Origin: Antarcticimicrobium sp033791545
GTDB lineage: Bacteria; Pseudomonadota; Alphaproteobacteria; Rhodobacterales; Rhodobacteraceae
DNA length: 20,924 nucleotides
NCBI GenBank assembly: GCA_033791545.1
Contig: JASJGL010000005.1
Span: 1 to 20,924, forward strand
Direction of reading: 5' to 3'
Positions 15,056 through 20,924 of this stretch are shown piece after piece. A model generated the notes under the pieces. It saw only the letters and a program-made list of their open reading frames with translations. It did no database searches and had not been told where the DNA came from. How positions within the stretch are numbered: the first letter of the stretch is position 1; the number at the start of each line of letters is the position of its first letter. Both the position numbers and the translations under genes were made by a program.

Positions 15056-15778
15056 ATGCGTAGCTTTCAAGATCCATCCTCACCTGCCTATGCCCGGCTG
15101 ACAGGGGCCCTCTACCTGCTCATCGCCTTCGCCGGCGGTTTCTCGATCCTCTACGTTCCAGGGGCCTTGAACGTCGCGGGCGATCCGGCCGCGACGTTCA
15201 CCAATATCGCACTCCATCGCGGACTATTCTACGCCGGGCTGGTGGGCGATACCGTGATGATGGCGACCGAGGTTCTGGTGTCAGTCATGCTGTACTTCAT
15301 GTTCCGGCCCGTAAACGCGACGCTATCGCTCGCGGCCTCCTATGCGCGGCTGATGATGGTCGCCGTGATGGCAGCAATGCTGTTCTTTCACGCTGGCTCT
15401 CTGGCGCTGGCAGACGGCACGGTGCCGCTGCAAAGTTTCTCGGTGGCCCAGCGCCTCGAACTCGCAGGTCTGTTGCGGCATGTCCATGATGCGGGCGTCT
15501 GGATCTGGCAGCTCTTCTTTTGCTTGCACCTGCTCTTGCTGGGCACGTTGGTCATAAACTCCGGTCTCTACCCCCGGCTCATCGGCGCAGGCCTGATCCT
15601 GGGCGGCACGGGCTATCTCGTTGACAGCGTACAGATGTTCGCCTTCCCCGATGCGGCGGTGCTGGAGACGGTGAAGGTCGCCCTGCTGCTGATCGTCACC
15701 TTGGCCGAGATCGGCTTTGCCCTGTGGCTGCTGGTCCGCGGCCCGCGCCGTGTCGCCCGGAACACCTTGGAGGCTTGA
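15056..15778 (+). CDS. DUF4386 domain-containing membrane protein
   Basis: This is a 240-aa inner-membrane protein with about six hydrophobic helices. The opening ARLTGALYLLIAFAGGFSIL, the central YARLMMVAVM and the GLYPRLIGAGLILGGTGYLVD segment are typical of DUF4386, a family of unknown function common in soil and marine bacteria. The start at 15056 is supported by AAAGGAGG seven bases upstream; an earlier in-frame start lacks this. It lies between the EamA exporter gene and a decayed NAD(P)-binding gene, all on the plus strand. DUF4386 genes often sit beside short-chain dehydrogenase or NmrA-like genes, which fits the remnant that follows. No biochemical role can be assigned. Confidence 0.85.
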   Translation: MRSFQDPSSPAYARLTGALYLLIAFAGGFSILYVPGALNVAGDPAATFTNIALHRGLFYAGLVGDTVMMATEVLVSVMLYFMFRPVNATLSLAASYARLMMVAVMAAMLFFHAGSLALADGTVPLQSFSVAQRLELAGLLRHVHDAGVWIWQLFFCLHLLLLGTLVINSGLYPRLIGAGLILGGTGYLVDSVQMFAFPDAAVLETVKVALLLIVTLAEIGFALWLLVRGPRRVARNTLEA

Positions 15779-15802
15779 CCTCTTCCCTCAAGGAAACAAA
15801 TC

Positions 15803-15898
15803 ATGAAACGCATCTGCATCATCGGCCTCTCGGGCAAGCCCGGCCACCACAGGACCGGGTACGCGCTGACCCCGAGGCTATGTGGTCATCGCCGCCTC
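15803..15898 (+). pseudogene. Truncated, frameshifted N-terminus of an NAD(P)-binding (NmrA/SDR-like) protein
   Basis: With AGGA upstream and an ATG 24 bases after the DUF4386 gene, the frame reads MKRICIIGLSGKPGHH. This is the beta-strand and glycine-rich turn that opens NmrA-like and atypical SDR Rossmann folds (usual form IxGxSGxxG). About 23 codons in, homology continues only after a one-base shift (RGYVVIAAS, the second strand expected in this family). All similarity then stops near 15898, where base composition becomes more AT-rich. The rest of the gene, over 150 codons, is missing. It is a remnant; in intact relatives it would encode an NAD(P)H-dependent oxidoreductase or sensor. Confidence 0.65.
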
Positions 15899-15962
15899 TC
15901 TAAGCGGTCCTCAGAATGCGTGCCAAAGGGTTAAACTTGGGTTCCAAAAATGGAGAAATCGA

Positions 15963-16445
15963 TTGAGACAAAGAGGTTTCAGGGCTCGCGCCCTTGGTGA
16001 AATCGCCATCAGATGCGTTGATCTTCAGGAGATGGTTGCCTTCTACCGCGATGTAATTGGACTTGAGCCTCTCAATGTTGCTGAGAGCAGCCCCATTGTG
16101 TTCCTGCGGGTTGCTGAGGGCTTCGATGGGCACACTGCCGTTCTGGCTCTCTTTCGCCATGATGTTGAGGGCGCCGGCAAAACCCGTGGAAGAGCATCGC
16201 CGCCCGAAACCGGCCCCGGATCATCCCTGCACCACATCGCATTCAGCTTGCCCTGGGATGAACAGGACGCGGTGATCGCTTGGTATGAACATCTGGGACG
16301 TGACTATACTGTTGAGTATTTTGATTGGGTCGGCTGGCGCGGCGTTTTCACCTTCGATCCCGATGGAAATACCATAGAGCTCGTCGCTAAAGATCCGGGC
16401 TGGAGCGCCCCTTCAGATATATTGCGCGAAACTCCGGCTGGATAA
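15963..16445 (+). CDS. VOC-family (glyoxalase/bleomycin-resistance fold) protein
   Basis: This is a protein of about 160 aa with the vicinal-oxygen-chelate fold. The first beta-alpha-beta unit is EIAIRCVDLQEMVAFYRDVIGLEPL, the second starts at SSLHHIAFSL and ends with TFDPDGNTIELV, whose Glu is the usual metal ligand. The His often found in the first strand is replaced by Ile-Arg, so a classical metal site is doubtful. The frame is open back to 15882, but that part belongs to the decayed upstream gene. The best start is TTG 15963, preceded by GGAG seven bases away. Members include glyoxalase I, fosfomycin and bleomycin resistance proteins and extradiol dioxygenases; the substrate is unknown. 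It ends 192 bases from a convergent transporter gene. Confidence 0.8.
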   Translation: MRQRGFRARALGEIAIRCVDLQEMVAFYRDVIGLEPLNVAESSPIVFLRVAEGFDGHTAVLALFRHDVEGAGKTRGRASPPETGPGSSLHHIAFSLPWDEQDAVIAWYEHLGRDYTVEYFDWVGWRGVFTFDPDGNTIELVAKDPGWSAPSDILRETPAG

Positions 16446-16637
16446 GTCACCCTCCAATGCGGTCCTTCGCGCCTCGTGTTGCATTTTGCCACCTCAATCT
16501 TCGGGCCGCCGACACCTTTGGCATTCACAAATACGGCTGTCGCAGAACTGCGATAGTCCAACGGTTTCAGAGGGCGTGGATAGGAGTGGCACCTCGTCGA
16601 GGAGGCCGACGGATCACGCCTTCTTCGCAACCTGACG

Positions 16638-17978
16638 TCACGCGGATTGGGCGGGATCACGCCCGACCGAGCGCAACAGCACCGCAGCAACAAGATCCCC
16701 TGTGACGTTGACCGCCGTCCGACACATGTCGAGCAACCGGTCAACGCCGAGAATGATCACCATGCCCGCGACGGGAATGCCCATGTTTGTGGCGACGCTG
16801 ACCAGAATGGCGATGCTGACCCCCGGCGTGCCGGGCGCGCCAATACTGGAGGCGACAAGCGTCCCGACAACCACAGCGATCTGAACCGAAGTCAGTTCCA
16901 CACCAGCGAGCTGCGCAAGAAACAGAATGGCCACCGCCTGATACAGGGCAGTTCCGGCCATGTTCATCGTCGCCCCCAATGGCACGACCAGATTGGCAAT
17001 GTTCTCGGGTACGCCAAGCTCTCGCGCCGATTGGATTGTCACTGGCATCACCGCCGACGAGCTTGATGTCGAGAAGGCCAGCAACAGGTTGCTACCTGCC
17101 ACTTGCACGAAGCGCAGTGGCGTGATCCGAACAAAGACAATTGCGATCAGAAGGTAGAGGCACAACAGCACCGCAAGCCCAAGCAGCACGGTTCCGACAT
17201 ACCCCGAAATGCCGATCATGGTCTCAAAGCCCATCCGCATCACAAGCTGCGCCATCAGGCCAAAAACCGCGAAAGGCGCGAGAAACATGGCCCATTTCAC
17301 AATGTTCATCGAGATCGACAGCAACGCGTCCATCAAGGCCAAAAAGGGCTGCGCGCGACCGGGCTGAAGTTGCGTGACCGAGACGCCAACCAGCAGAGCC
17401 AGAACAACAATAGCCAACATATCACCCTGCACGATCGAGGCCGTGGGGTTCGTCGGAAGAATCTGGACGATCATATCCGGCACAGATACCTGGGGGGCCG
17501 GTGTCGGCAAATCGGGTATGTCACCGGTCTGGGACGGCAAGCTTGGCGCGGAAGGCCCCCGCGAAAACCCGGCGAGCCCCACGCCGGGCCGCAACCACTG
17601 AGCAAGCGCCACACCGATTGTTGCGGCCACTGTCGTGGTCGCAAGGATGAAAGCGGCAAGCCGCAGTCCAACCGAGCGCAATTCGTCGCCAGACCCGGCC
17701 CCGGAAAGCCCTTCAACAATTGAAGAAAAGATCAGCGGCACCAGCACCATGGCGATCAAGGCCAAGAATATACGCCCCGGCAGCGCCAACCAATGCCCGA
17801 CAACCTCGGCTGTTTCGGGGGCGATAAGTCCGGCTGACTCGCTCAGCAGCAAGCCAAGACCAAATCCCAGGACCATTCCAAGCATGACCTGTGCCCAGAG
17901 CCGGGATGTTATCCAGACCCGGAGTTTGAAACGCTGCTGCGAGATCCGCATCGTGGTGTCTTGTGTATCGGCTGCCAT
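16638..17978 (-). CDS. Dicarboxylate/amino acid:cation symporter (DAACS family)
   Basis: This is a 446-aa inner-membrane secondary transporter of the GltP/DctA/GltPh family, with eight helices plus two re-entrant hairpins. Hairpin 1 carries the serine-rich AFSTSSSSAVMPV (301-313), helix 7 NMAGTALYQAVAILFLAQ (339-356) and hairpin 2 SIGAPGTPGVSIAI. Helix 8 is DRLLDMCRTAVNVTGD, with Asp417, Arg420, Asn424 and Asp428 matching GltPh Asp394, Arg397, Asn401 and Asp405. Keeping the Arg suggests an acidic substrate such as glutamate, aspartate or a C4-dicarboxylate. The NMDGT motif is NMAGT here, losing the sodium-coordinating Asp312 equivalent. A proline-rich insertion (about 140-165) lies in the helix-4 loop region. 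GAGAAGG precedes the ATG. It stands alone and convergent with the VOC gene. Confidence 0.9.
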   Translation of the reverse strand: MAADTQDTTMRISQQRFKLRVWITSRLWAQVMLGMVLGFGLGLLLSESAGLIAPETAEVVGHWLALPGRIFLALIAMVLVPLIFSSIVEGLSGAGSGDELRSVGLRLAAFILATTTVAATIGVALAQWLRPGVGLAGFSRGPSAPSLPSQTGDIPDLPTPAPQVSVPDMIVQILPTNPTASIVQGDMLAIVVLALLVGVSVTQLQPGRAQPFLALMDALLSISMNIVKWAMFLAPFAVFGLMAQLVMRMGFETMIGISGYVGTVLLGLAVLLCLYLLIAIVFVRITPLRFVQVAGSNLLLAFSTSSSSAVMPVTIQSARELGVPENIANLVVPLGATMNMAGTALYQAVAILFLAQLAGVELTSVQIAVVVGTLVASSIGAPGTPGVSIAILVSVATNMGIPVAGMVIILGVDRLLDMCRTAVNVTGDLVAAVLLRSVGRDPAQSA

Positions 17979-18372
17979 GGTTGGGCCTTCTCATGATCGC
18001 GTGTCGGTGCGAGGCCAACATTTCCTGCTGTGAGCGTTCAGTCGTATATGGCTGGCAATCAAGAAGCTCCAGCACCGTCTCGCTTGGACGGCGGAGGCAG
18101 ATACAACTGGGGTTTGGTAAGAATTTATCATTGAGGCCAAACTGTAAGCCATCTCACGCGAAGGATAGCAGTCGAGGTCGGCCTTGAGTCGACGCTCAGG
18201 CGGTCCTTCCTGATGCTGCGGCGCGGCCCGTCCTTGCTCCCGCTCCTGCATCAGGCAGCATCTTGGGGACATGAAGGACAAAAGCGCGGGACAAACCGCG
18301 ACAGGTCACAAGTTCCAATTCGCCTTGCGGATCGCCGTCACCTCTGGATAGTGGCTGGGGAAAGATCAAAAT
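17979..18372. other. About 390-base intergenic region upstream of the symporter
   Basis: No convincing gene was found on either strand. It should contain the leftward promoter of the symporter gene. An 8-bp inverted repeat (GATGCTGC 18212-18219 / GCAGCATC 18255-18262) is present, with no obvious role. Short frames here are rich in Arg, Cys and Ser and look non-coding. Confidence 0.4.
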
Positions 18373-18630
18373 ATGCAAAGGCTTGAGGTGTCGACACCTC
18401 CAAAGCGGTTCATGCCGCGAAACCTGCGCATGCTGGCCCTCTGGTTTCTGGGGATCACCGTGGCCATCGTCCTGTATGCCGATGACCCTGATCCTATGCC
18501 GGTCAGCATTTTTTCCAGACTACTTGTTGCCACTGGCATCGTCGCCTTTTTGAACATCCCGTTCGGCTCTGTTGATGGCTTGGATGCCCCTCCTGACGGC
18601 ATCGCAATGTGCCACTATGATGAGTGTTGA
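18373..18630 (+). CDS. Hypothetical small membrane protein
   Basis: This 85-residue frame holds two hydrophobic segments, LRMLALWFLGITVAIVLYA and SRLLVATGIVAFLNIPFG, separated by an acidic turn (DDPDPMP). Codon third positions are fairly GC-rich, and a purine-rich GGGGAAAG lies about nine bases before the ATG. ATGs at codons 14 and 20 are alternatives. The last third (SVDGLDAPPDGIAMCHYDEC) is less protein-like; it overlaps an antisense frame and one arm of a 15-bp inverted repeat, so the natural C-terminus may be lost. No family was recognised. It could be a remnant of a larger membrane protein. Confidence 0.4.
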   Translation: MQRLEVSTPPKRFMPRNLRMLALWFLGITVAIVLYADDPDPMPVSIFSRLLVATGIVAFLNIPFGSVDGLDAPPDGIAMCHYDEC

Positions 18631-18747
18631 AGCCATCAACAGAGTCTGTTCGACGACATACAGTGAACTGATGGCCCGGTCCGCCTGCCGCGCTCTCTCC
18701 AGAATAGCGTCAAGATTGCGCACCGAAGATAGCTCCAGACCAATCAT
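18520..18747 (-). CDS. Hypothetical 75-aa protein, possible remnant
   Basis: The translation contains an amphipathic helical start (SVRNLDAILERARQADRAIS) and a short hydrophobic stretch (LLMASTLIIVA), so it looks somewhat protein-like. AGG stands seven bases before the ATG. It overlaps the end of the plus-strand small membrane ORF by about 110 bases, so at most one of the two is likely to be real over that part. No family was recognised. Confidence 0.3.
   Translation of the reverse strand: MIGLELSSVRNLDAILERARQADRAISSLYVVEQTLLMASTLIIVAHCDAVRRGIQAINRAERDVQKGDDASGNK
18567..18644. repeat. Perfect 15-bp inverted repeat with a 48-base spacer
   Basis: CTCTGTTGATGGCTT (18567-18581) recurs as its exact reverse complement at 18630-18644. 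The 3' arm starts on the last base of the stop codon of the small membrane ORF. In RNA this would form a 15-bp stem. It could be a terminator-like or stability structure, or a small inverted duplication from a rearrangement. No T-run follows. Confidence 0.6.
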
Positions 18748-19027
18748 CGCGGCCTAACCGACGCAGCGGTCATTCATGGACTGCGCAGCCAACGACCGCT
18801 CTCCGCCCTGACAGCCGGAACGTCACAACCGATCCTCACCGGTTATTTATGCGACCCGTACCGACTGGCCGTCTTGAGGCCAGCCAAGACATTCGTCGGT
18901 TGATCGAAATGCCGGCTCCCAGTCATAGTGCGCGAGCTGTTGCAACTGCGCTGGATTACCTGTCCCAACAACAGGGAAAACCGCGATCTTTTTGCCGAGA
19001 TGGCTGGATGTTTGACCGCCATCACCG
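18748..19027. other. Intergenic region downstream of the HxlR gene, no gene seen
   Basis: About 280 bases with short frames only; one minus-strand frame (18847-19059) runs into the HxlR gene in another frame and has no ribosome site. No hairpin with a T-run was noticed for the HxlR transcript. Confidence 0.35.
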
Positions 19028-19411
19028 TCAACTTTCGCTGTGGCTCTTGTCATAGGCAACGCGTGCCGCTTCGACCGCGTCCATGTTGTCGTTCGCCCAA
19101 CGATAGATCGCCTGAAACGGCGGCAACAAGGTCAGACCCAGCGGCGTCATTTCATACAGCACACCCGGTGGCGTGCTCGCGACGACGGTGCGGGCGATAA
19201 TCCCGTTCCGCTCTAACCGTTTAAGGGTCATTGATAGCGACTTTTGCGAAACCCCTTCCAACCGCCGCTTCAGATCATTAAAACGGGTACCGCCATCGTT
19301 CAGAACCGTCATGATCATCATCGACCACTTGTCGGCGACCTGATCGAACAGCAGACGCGACGGGCAATCGACCGAAAAACGGGTTCCGTTGCAGTGCGTG
19401 TCGTGTGGCAT
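19028..19411 (-). CDS. HxlR-family winged-helix regulator (likely redox/electrophile sensor)
   Basis: This is a 127-aa MarR-like winged-helix protein of the HxlR family. CPSRLLFDQVADKWSMMIM opens the conserved domain, RFNDLKRRLEGVSQKSLSMTLKRLERNGII is the DNA-recognition region, and YEMTPLGLTL the wing. Cys16, in the CPSR segment, is at the position used for redox or quinone sensing by several HxlR members (the YodB/QorR type); Cys7 may partner it. GGAGG lies upstream of the ATG. It is divergent from the Old Yellow Enzyme gene, with 103 bases between start codons containing a direct-repeat operator candidate. This strongly suggests that it represses that gene, and perhaps itself, until thiol-reactive compounds appear. 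Confidence 0.9.
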   Translation of the reverse strand: MPHDTHCNGTRFSVDCPSRLLFDQVADKWSMMIMTVLNDGGTRFNDLKRRLEGVSQKSLSMTLKRLERNGIIARTVVASTPPGVLYEMTPLGLTLLPPFQAIYRWANDNMDAVEAARVAYDKSHSES

Positions 19412-19458
19412 GGTTCCCTCCAGGTTACTTAGTGCATCTCAGGTGCGTTCTGGACACC

Positions 19459-19474
19459 AAGTATAGAAAGTATA
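19459..19474. promoter_or_regulatory. Candidate HxlR operator: AAGTATA direct repeat between divergent genes
   Basis: AAGTATA occurs at 19459-19465 and 19468-19474 (nine bases apart), and the second copy overlaps GTATAC. GGTTACTT (19423-19430) is near the reverse complement of this unit. The repeats sit 41-56 bases before the OYE start, overlapping likely -10 sequences just after TGGACA. Position and symmetry suggest an operator for the HxlR protein; binding is inferred. Confidence 0.45.
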
Positions 19475-19514
19475 CCTAAGGCTTCGACGATAAAAAAGCG
19501 AATTAGGATACGAC

Positions 19515-20621
19515 ATGAAAACCGACACACTCTTCCGCCCCTTCTCCCTCAAAGGGATGGAATTGGCCAACCGCATCGTTATGGCCCCCATGACCCGCAG
19601 CATGGCCCCTGAAGGCATTCCTGGACAGGCGCAGGTGGACTATTATGAACGCCGCGCGGCCGCGGACGTTGGCCTGATCCTGACCGAAGGTACTGTGGTA
19701 GACCGTCCCGCGTCGCGCAACTTGCCTGGCATTCCGTTCTTTCACGGGAACAAGGCGATGGCCGGATGGGCCAATGTCGCCTCTGCCGTGCATTCGGCAG
19801 GCGGCAAAATCGCACCGCAGATCTGGCACACTGGCTCGACTCGCGGCGGGAAATGGGAGCCCGAGGCCGAAGTGGAAAGCCCATCCGGCCTTGTTGGTCC
19901 GAACGAACCCCGAGGCCGCGCGATGACCGAGGCGGACATTGCAGACACGATCGCGGCCTTCGCATCCTCGGCCAAGCTGGCCCGCGACGCAGGCTTTGAC
20001 GCGGTCGAGGTGCATGGCGCACATGGCTACCTGATCGACCAGTTTTTCTGGTCCGGCACGAACCAGCGGGACGACAGCTGGAATGGCCCCACGATCAAAG
20101 AACGCTCTCGCTTTGCTGCAGAAATCGTGAAAGCCATCCGCGCCGCCGTTGGCCCGGACTTCCCGTTGATCCTGCGCGTCAGCCAATGGAAGCAGCAGGA
20201 CTATACCGCGCGGCTGGCCCCGACCCCGGACGAGATGACAGACTGGCTTATGCCGCTCGTCGAGGTCGGCGTTGATATGCTGCACTGCTCTCAGCGCCGG
20301 TTTTGGGAGCCTGAATTCCCCGAACTTGATGGCGAGGACGGTCTTAACTTTGCCGGCTGGGCGAAGAAGCTGACCGGCGCGGCAACGATCAGCGTTGGAT
20401 CGGTTGGCCTCAATTCCGACTTCGGCGGTGCCTTCGTGGGCAAAGGATCGCAGACCTCGCCGCTCGACCAACTGATCACCCGGATGGAGAAAGATGAGTT
20501 CGACCTGATCGCAGTCGGCCGCACCTTGCTGTCAGATGCACAGTGGGTGCAAAAAGTACGTGACGGTCGCATGGACGAGCTGCATGGCTTCAATATCGAA
20601 GACCTGCAGACTCTCGCTTAA
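19515..20621 (+). CDS. Old Yellow Enzyme-type NADH:flavin oxidoreductase
   Basis: This is a 368-aa FMN-dependent ene-reductase with a TIM-barrel fold (OYE/NemA family). It opens LFRPFSLKGMELANRIVMAPMTRSMA, the usual N-terminal FMN-site motif. The paired catalytic histidines are in VEVHGAHGYLIDQFFW (about 172-187). NQRDDSWNGPTIKERSRF, LILRVSQWK and the phosphate-binding ISVGSVG ... VGRTLLSD complete the fold. These enzymes reduce activated C=C bonds, quinones and nitro compounds with NAD(P)H. AGGA lies seven bases before the ATG, and the length matches the family. It is divergent from an HxlR gene that probably represses it. The histidine pair rather than His-Asn places it in the YqjM/nitro-ester-reductase-like range, but the exact substrate is unknown. 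Confidence 0.93.
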   Translation: MKTDTLFRPFSLKGMELANRIVMAPMTRSMAPEGIPGQAQVDYYERRAAADVGLILTEGTVVDRPASRNLPGIPFFHGNKAMAGWANVASAVHSAGGKIAPQIWHTGSTRGGKWEPEAEVESPSGLVGPNEPRGRAMTEADIADTIAAFASSAKLARDAGFDAVEVHGAHGYLIDQFFWSGTNQRDDSWNGPTIKERSRFAAEIVKAIRAAVGPDFPLILRVSQWKQQDYTARLAPTPDEMTDWLMPLVEVGVDMLHCSQRRFWEPEFPELDGEDGLNFAGWAKKLTGAATISVGSVGLNSDFGGAFVGKGSQTSPLDQLITRMEKDEFDLIAVGRTLLSDAQWVQKVRDGRMDELHGFNIEDLQTLA

Positions 20622-20666
20622 TTCCTCCGGCGGGTCAGCACGCTTGGCCCGTCGTTCAAAACAGCA

Positions 20667-20700
20667 GATGAAATGCCCAGCGCGTTCTGGGCATTTCATC
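20667..20700. terminator. Strong 14-bp hairpin between convergent genes
   Basis: GATGAAATGCCCAG and its exact reverse complement flank the 6-base loop CGCGTT. It lies 46 bases past the OYE stop and 33 bases past the stop of the convergent gene at the right edge, as expected for a shared bidirectional terminator. T-runs are poor: TTTT appears only about ten bases further on, leftward. It might therefore be a structure of another kind. Confidence 0.6.
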
Positions 20701-20732
20701 GCAGCGGGTGTCAATCACGGCGACAAAAGGGG

Positions 20733-20924
20733 TCATTTACCCTCGGCGAACCGCTCCGTGACCTGTTTCTTGCAAAGCTCGCCCTTTTGCTGGCACGTGA
20801 TGTCGGTAATCTGGGAGAAGTCCTCCAGCGCATGGAAGACGCCGCCCATGATCTGGAGTGCTGAGAAAGCGACGCTGCCGGTTGAAGCGGGATGCCGAAA
20901 AGGCAGATCGTACCAAGGGCCTCC
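20733..20924 (-). CDS. Hypothetical protein, C-terminal part only (5' end off the window)
   Basis: The minus strand is open from the window edge to TGA at 20735-20733, giving 63 residues. These include FRHPASTGSVAFSALQIMGG, DITCQQKGELCKKQV and the end RFAEGK. The composition and the two cysteines in CQQKGELC resemble the short C-terminus of small secreted or periplasmic alphaproteobacterial proteins of unknown function (DUF5330-like CxxxxxxC ends), but this is a weak impression. It is convergent with the OYE gene and shares the hairpin at 20667-20700. Confidence 0.45.
   Translation of the reverse strand, partial: GGPWYDLPFRHPASTGSVAFSALQIMGGVFHALEDFSQITDITCQQKGELCKKQVTERFAEGK

Noticed and set aside
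15882..15962. GTG start for the VOC protein
   Set aside because: The first codons come from the decayed NAD(P)-binding gene and there is no ribosome site; TTG 15963 has GGAG upstream.
18847..19059. 70-aa minus-strand ORF overlapping the HxlR 3' end
   Set aside because: No ribosome site or family; start lies within the HxlR gene in another frame.
1..20924. CRISPR arrays, insertion sequences, integrase or transposase genes
   Set aside because: No regularly spaced repeats and no recombinase motifs were seen in any frame; the att scar is the only mobility trace.

Overview
The window looks like chromosomal DNA from a GC-rich alphaproteobacterium, most likely Rhodobacteraceae (Roseobacter/Rhodobacter group). 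This is an inference from gene content and style: a Sit-type manganese transporter behind Fur/Mur-like boxes, a LuxI-type synthase paired with a membrane histidine kinase, a DUF1127-like mini-protein, and the general codon and ribosome-binding-site pattern. No 16S gene or other species marker is present.

Left part (1 to about 10.4 kb). A Mn/Fe ABC importer operon (sitA-sitB-sitC, leftward; sitC runs off the edge) is preceded by two near-identical 18-bp Fur-family operator-like boxes. Upstream on the same strand lies a 597-aa 7TM-PAS histidine kinase. A roughly 700-bp stretch without a convincing gene precedes a rightward TehA/SLAC1-family (TDT) membrane transporter. Convergent to it are a TPR-sulfotransferase and, upstream of that on the same strand, an acyl-homoserine-lactone synthase. 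The synthase is divergent from a second membrane histidine kinase, with a perfect 7-bp-arm palindrome between them. No LuxR regulator and no response regulator occur in the window.

Boundary (about 10.55 to 10.73 kb). A bidirectional intrinsic terminator is followed by a 3' fragment of a tRNA-Leu(CAA) gene, read on the minus strand. It starts exactly at the anticodon loop and keeps the variable arm, T-arm, acceptor 3' strand and CCA; the 5' half is absent. This is the typical scar (att site) left by a tyrosine-integrase element. The downstream terminator stays on the left, so the element would extend to the right.

Right part (about 10.7 kb to the end). These are accessory-type genes, mostly for redox or electrophile stress and export. 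A rightward cluster holds a LysR regulator, a WrbA-type quinone reductase, a DsbA/FrnE-like oxidoreductase (overlapping wrbA by one base), a 50-aa DUF1127-like protein, a P-loop kinase-like protein, an EamA exporter and a DUF4386 membrane protein. It ends in a decayed NAD(P)-binding (NmrA-like) gene fragment that runs into a VOC/glyoxalase-fold gene. Next come a leftward DAACS-family symporter with an altered NMDGT motif, a poorly coding stretch with small ORFs and a 15-bp inverted repeat, and a divergent HxlR regulator / Old Yellow Enzyme pair with a repeat operator candidate between them. A strong 14-bp hairpin separates the OYE gene from the 3' end of a convergent, unidentified gene at the right edge.

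The least conventional items are the LuxI/histidine-kinase pair and the truncated tRNA-Leu att scar with its stress-gene cargo.
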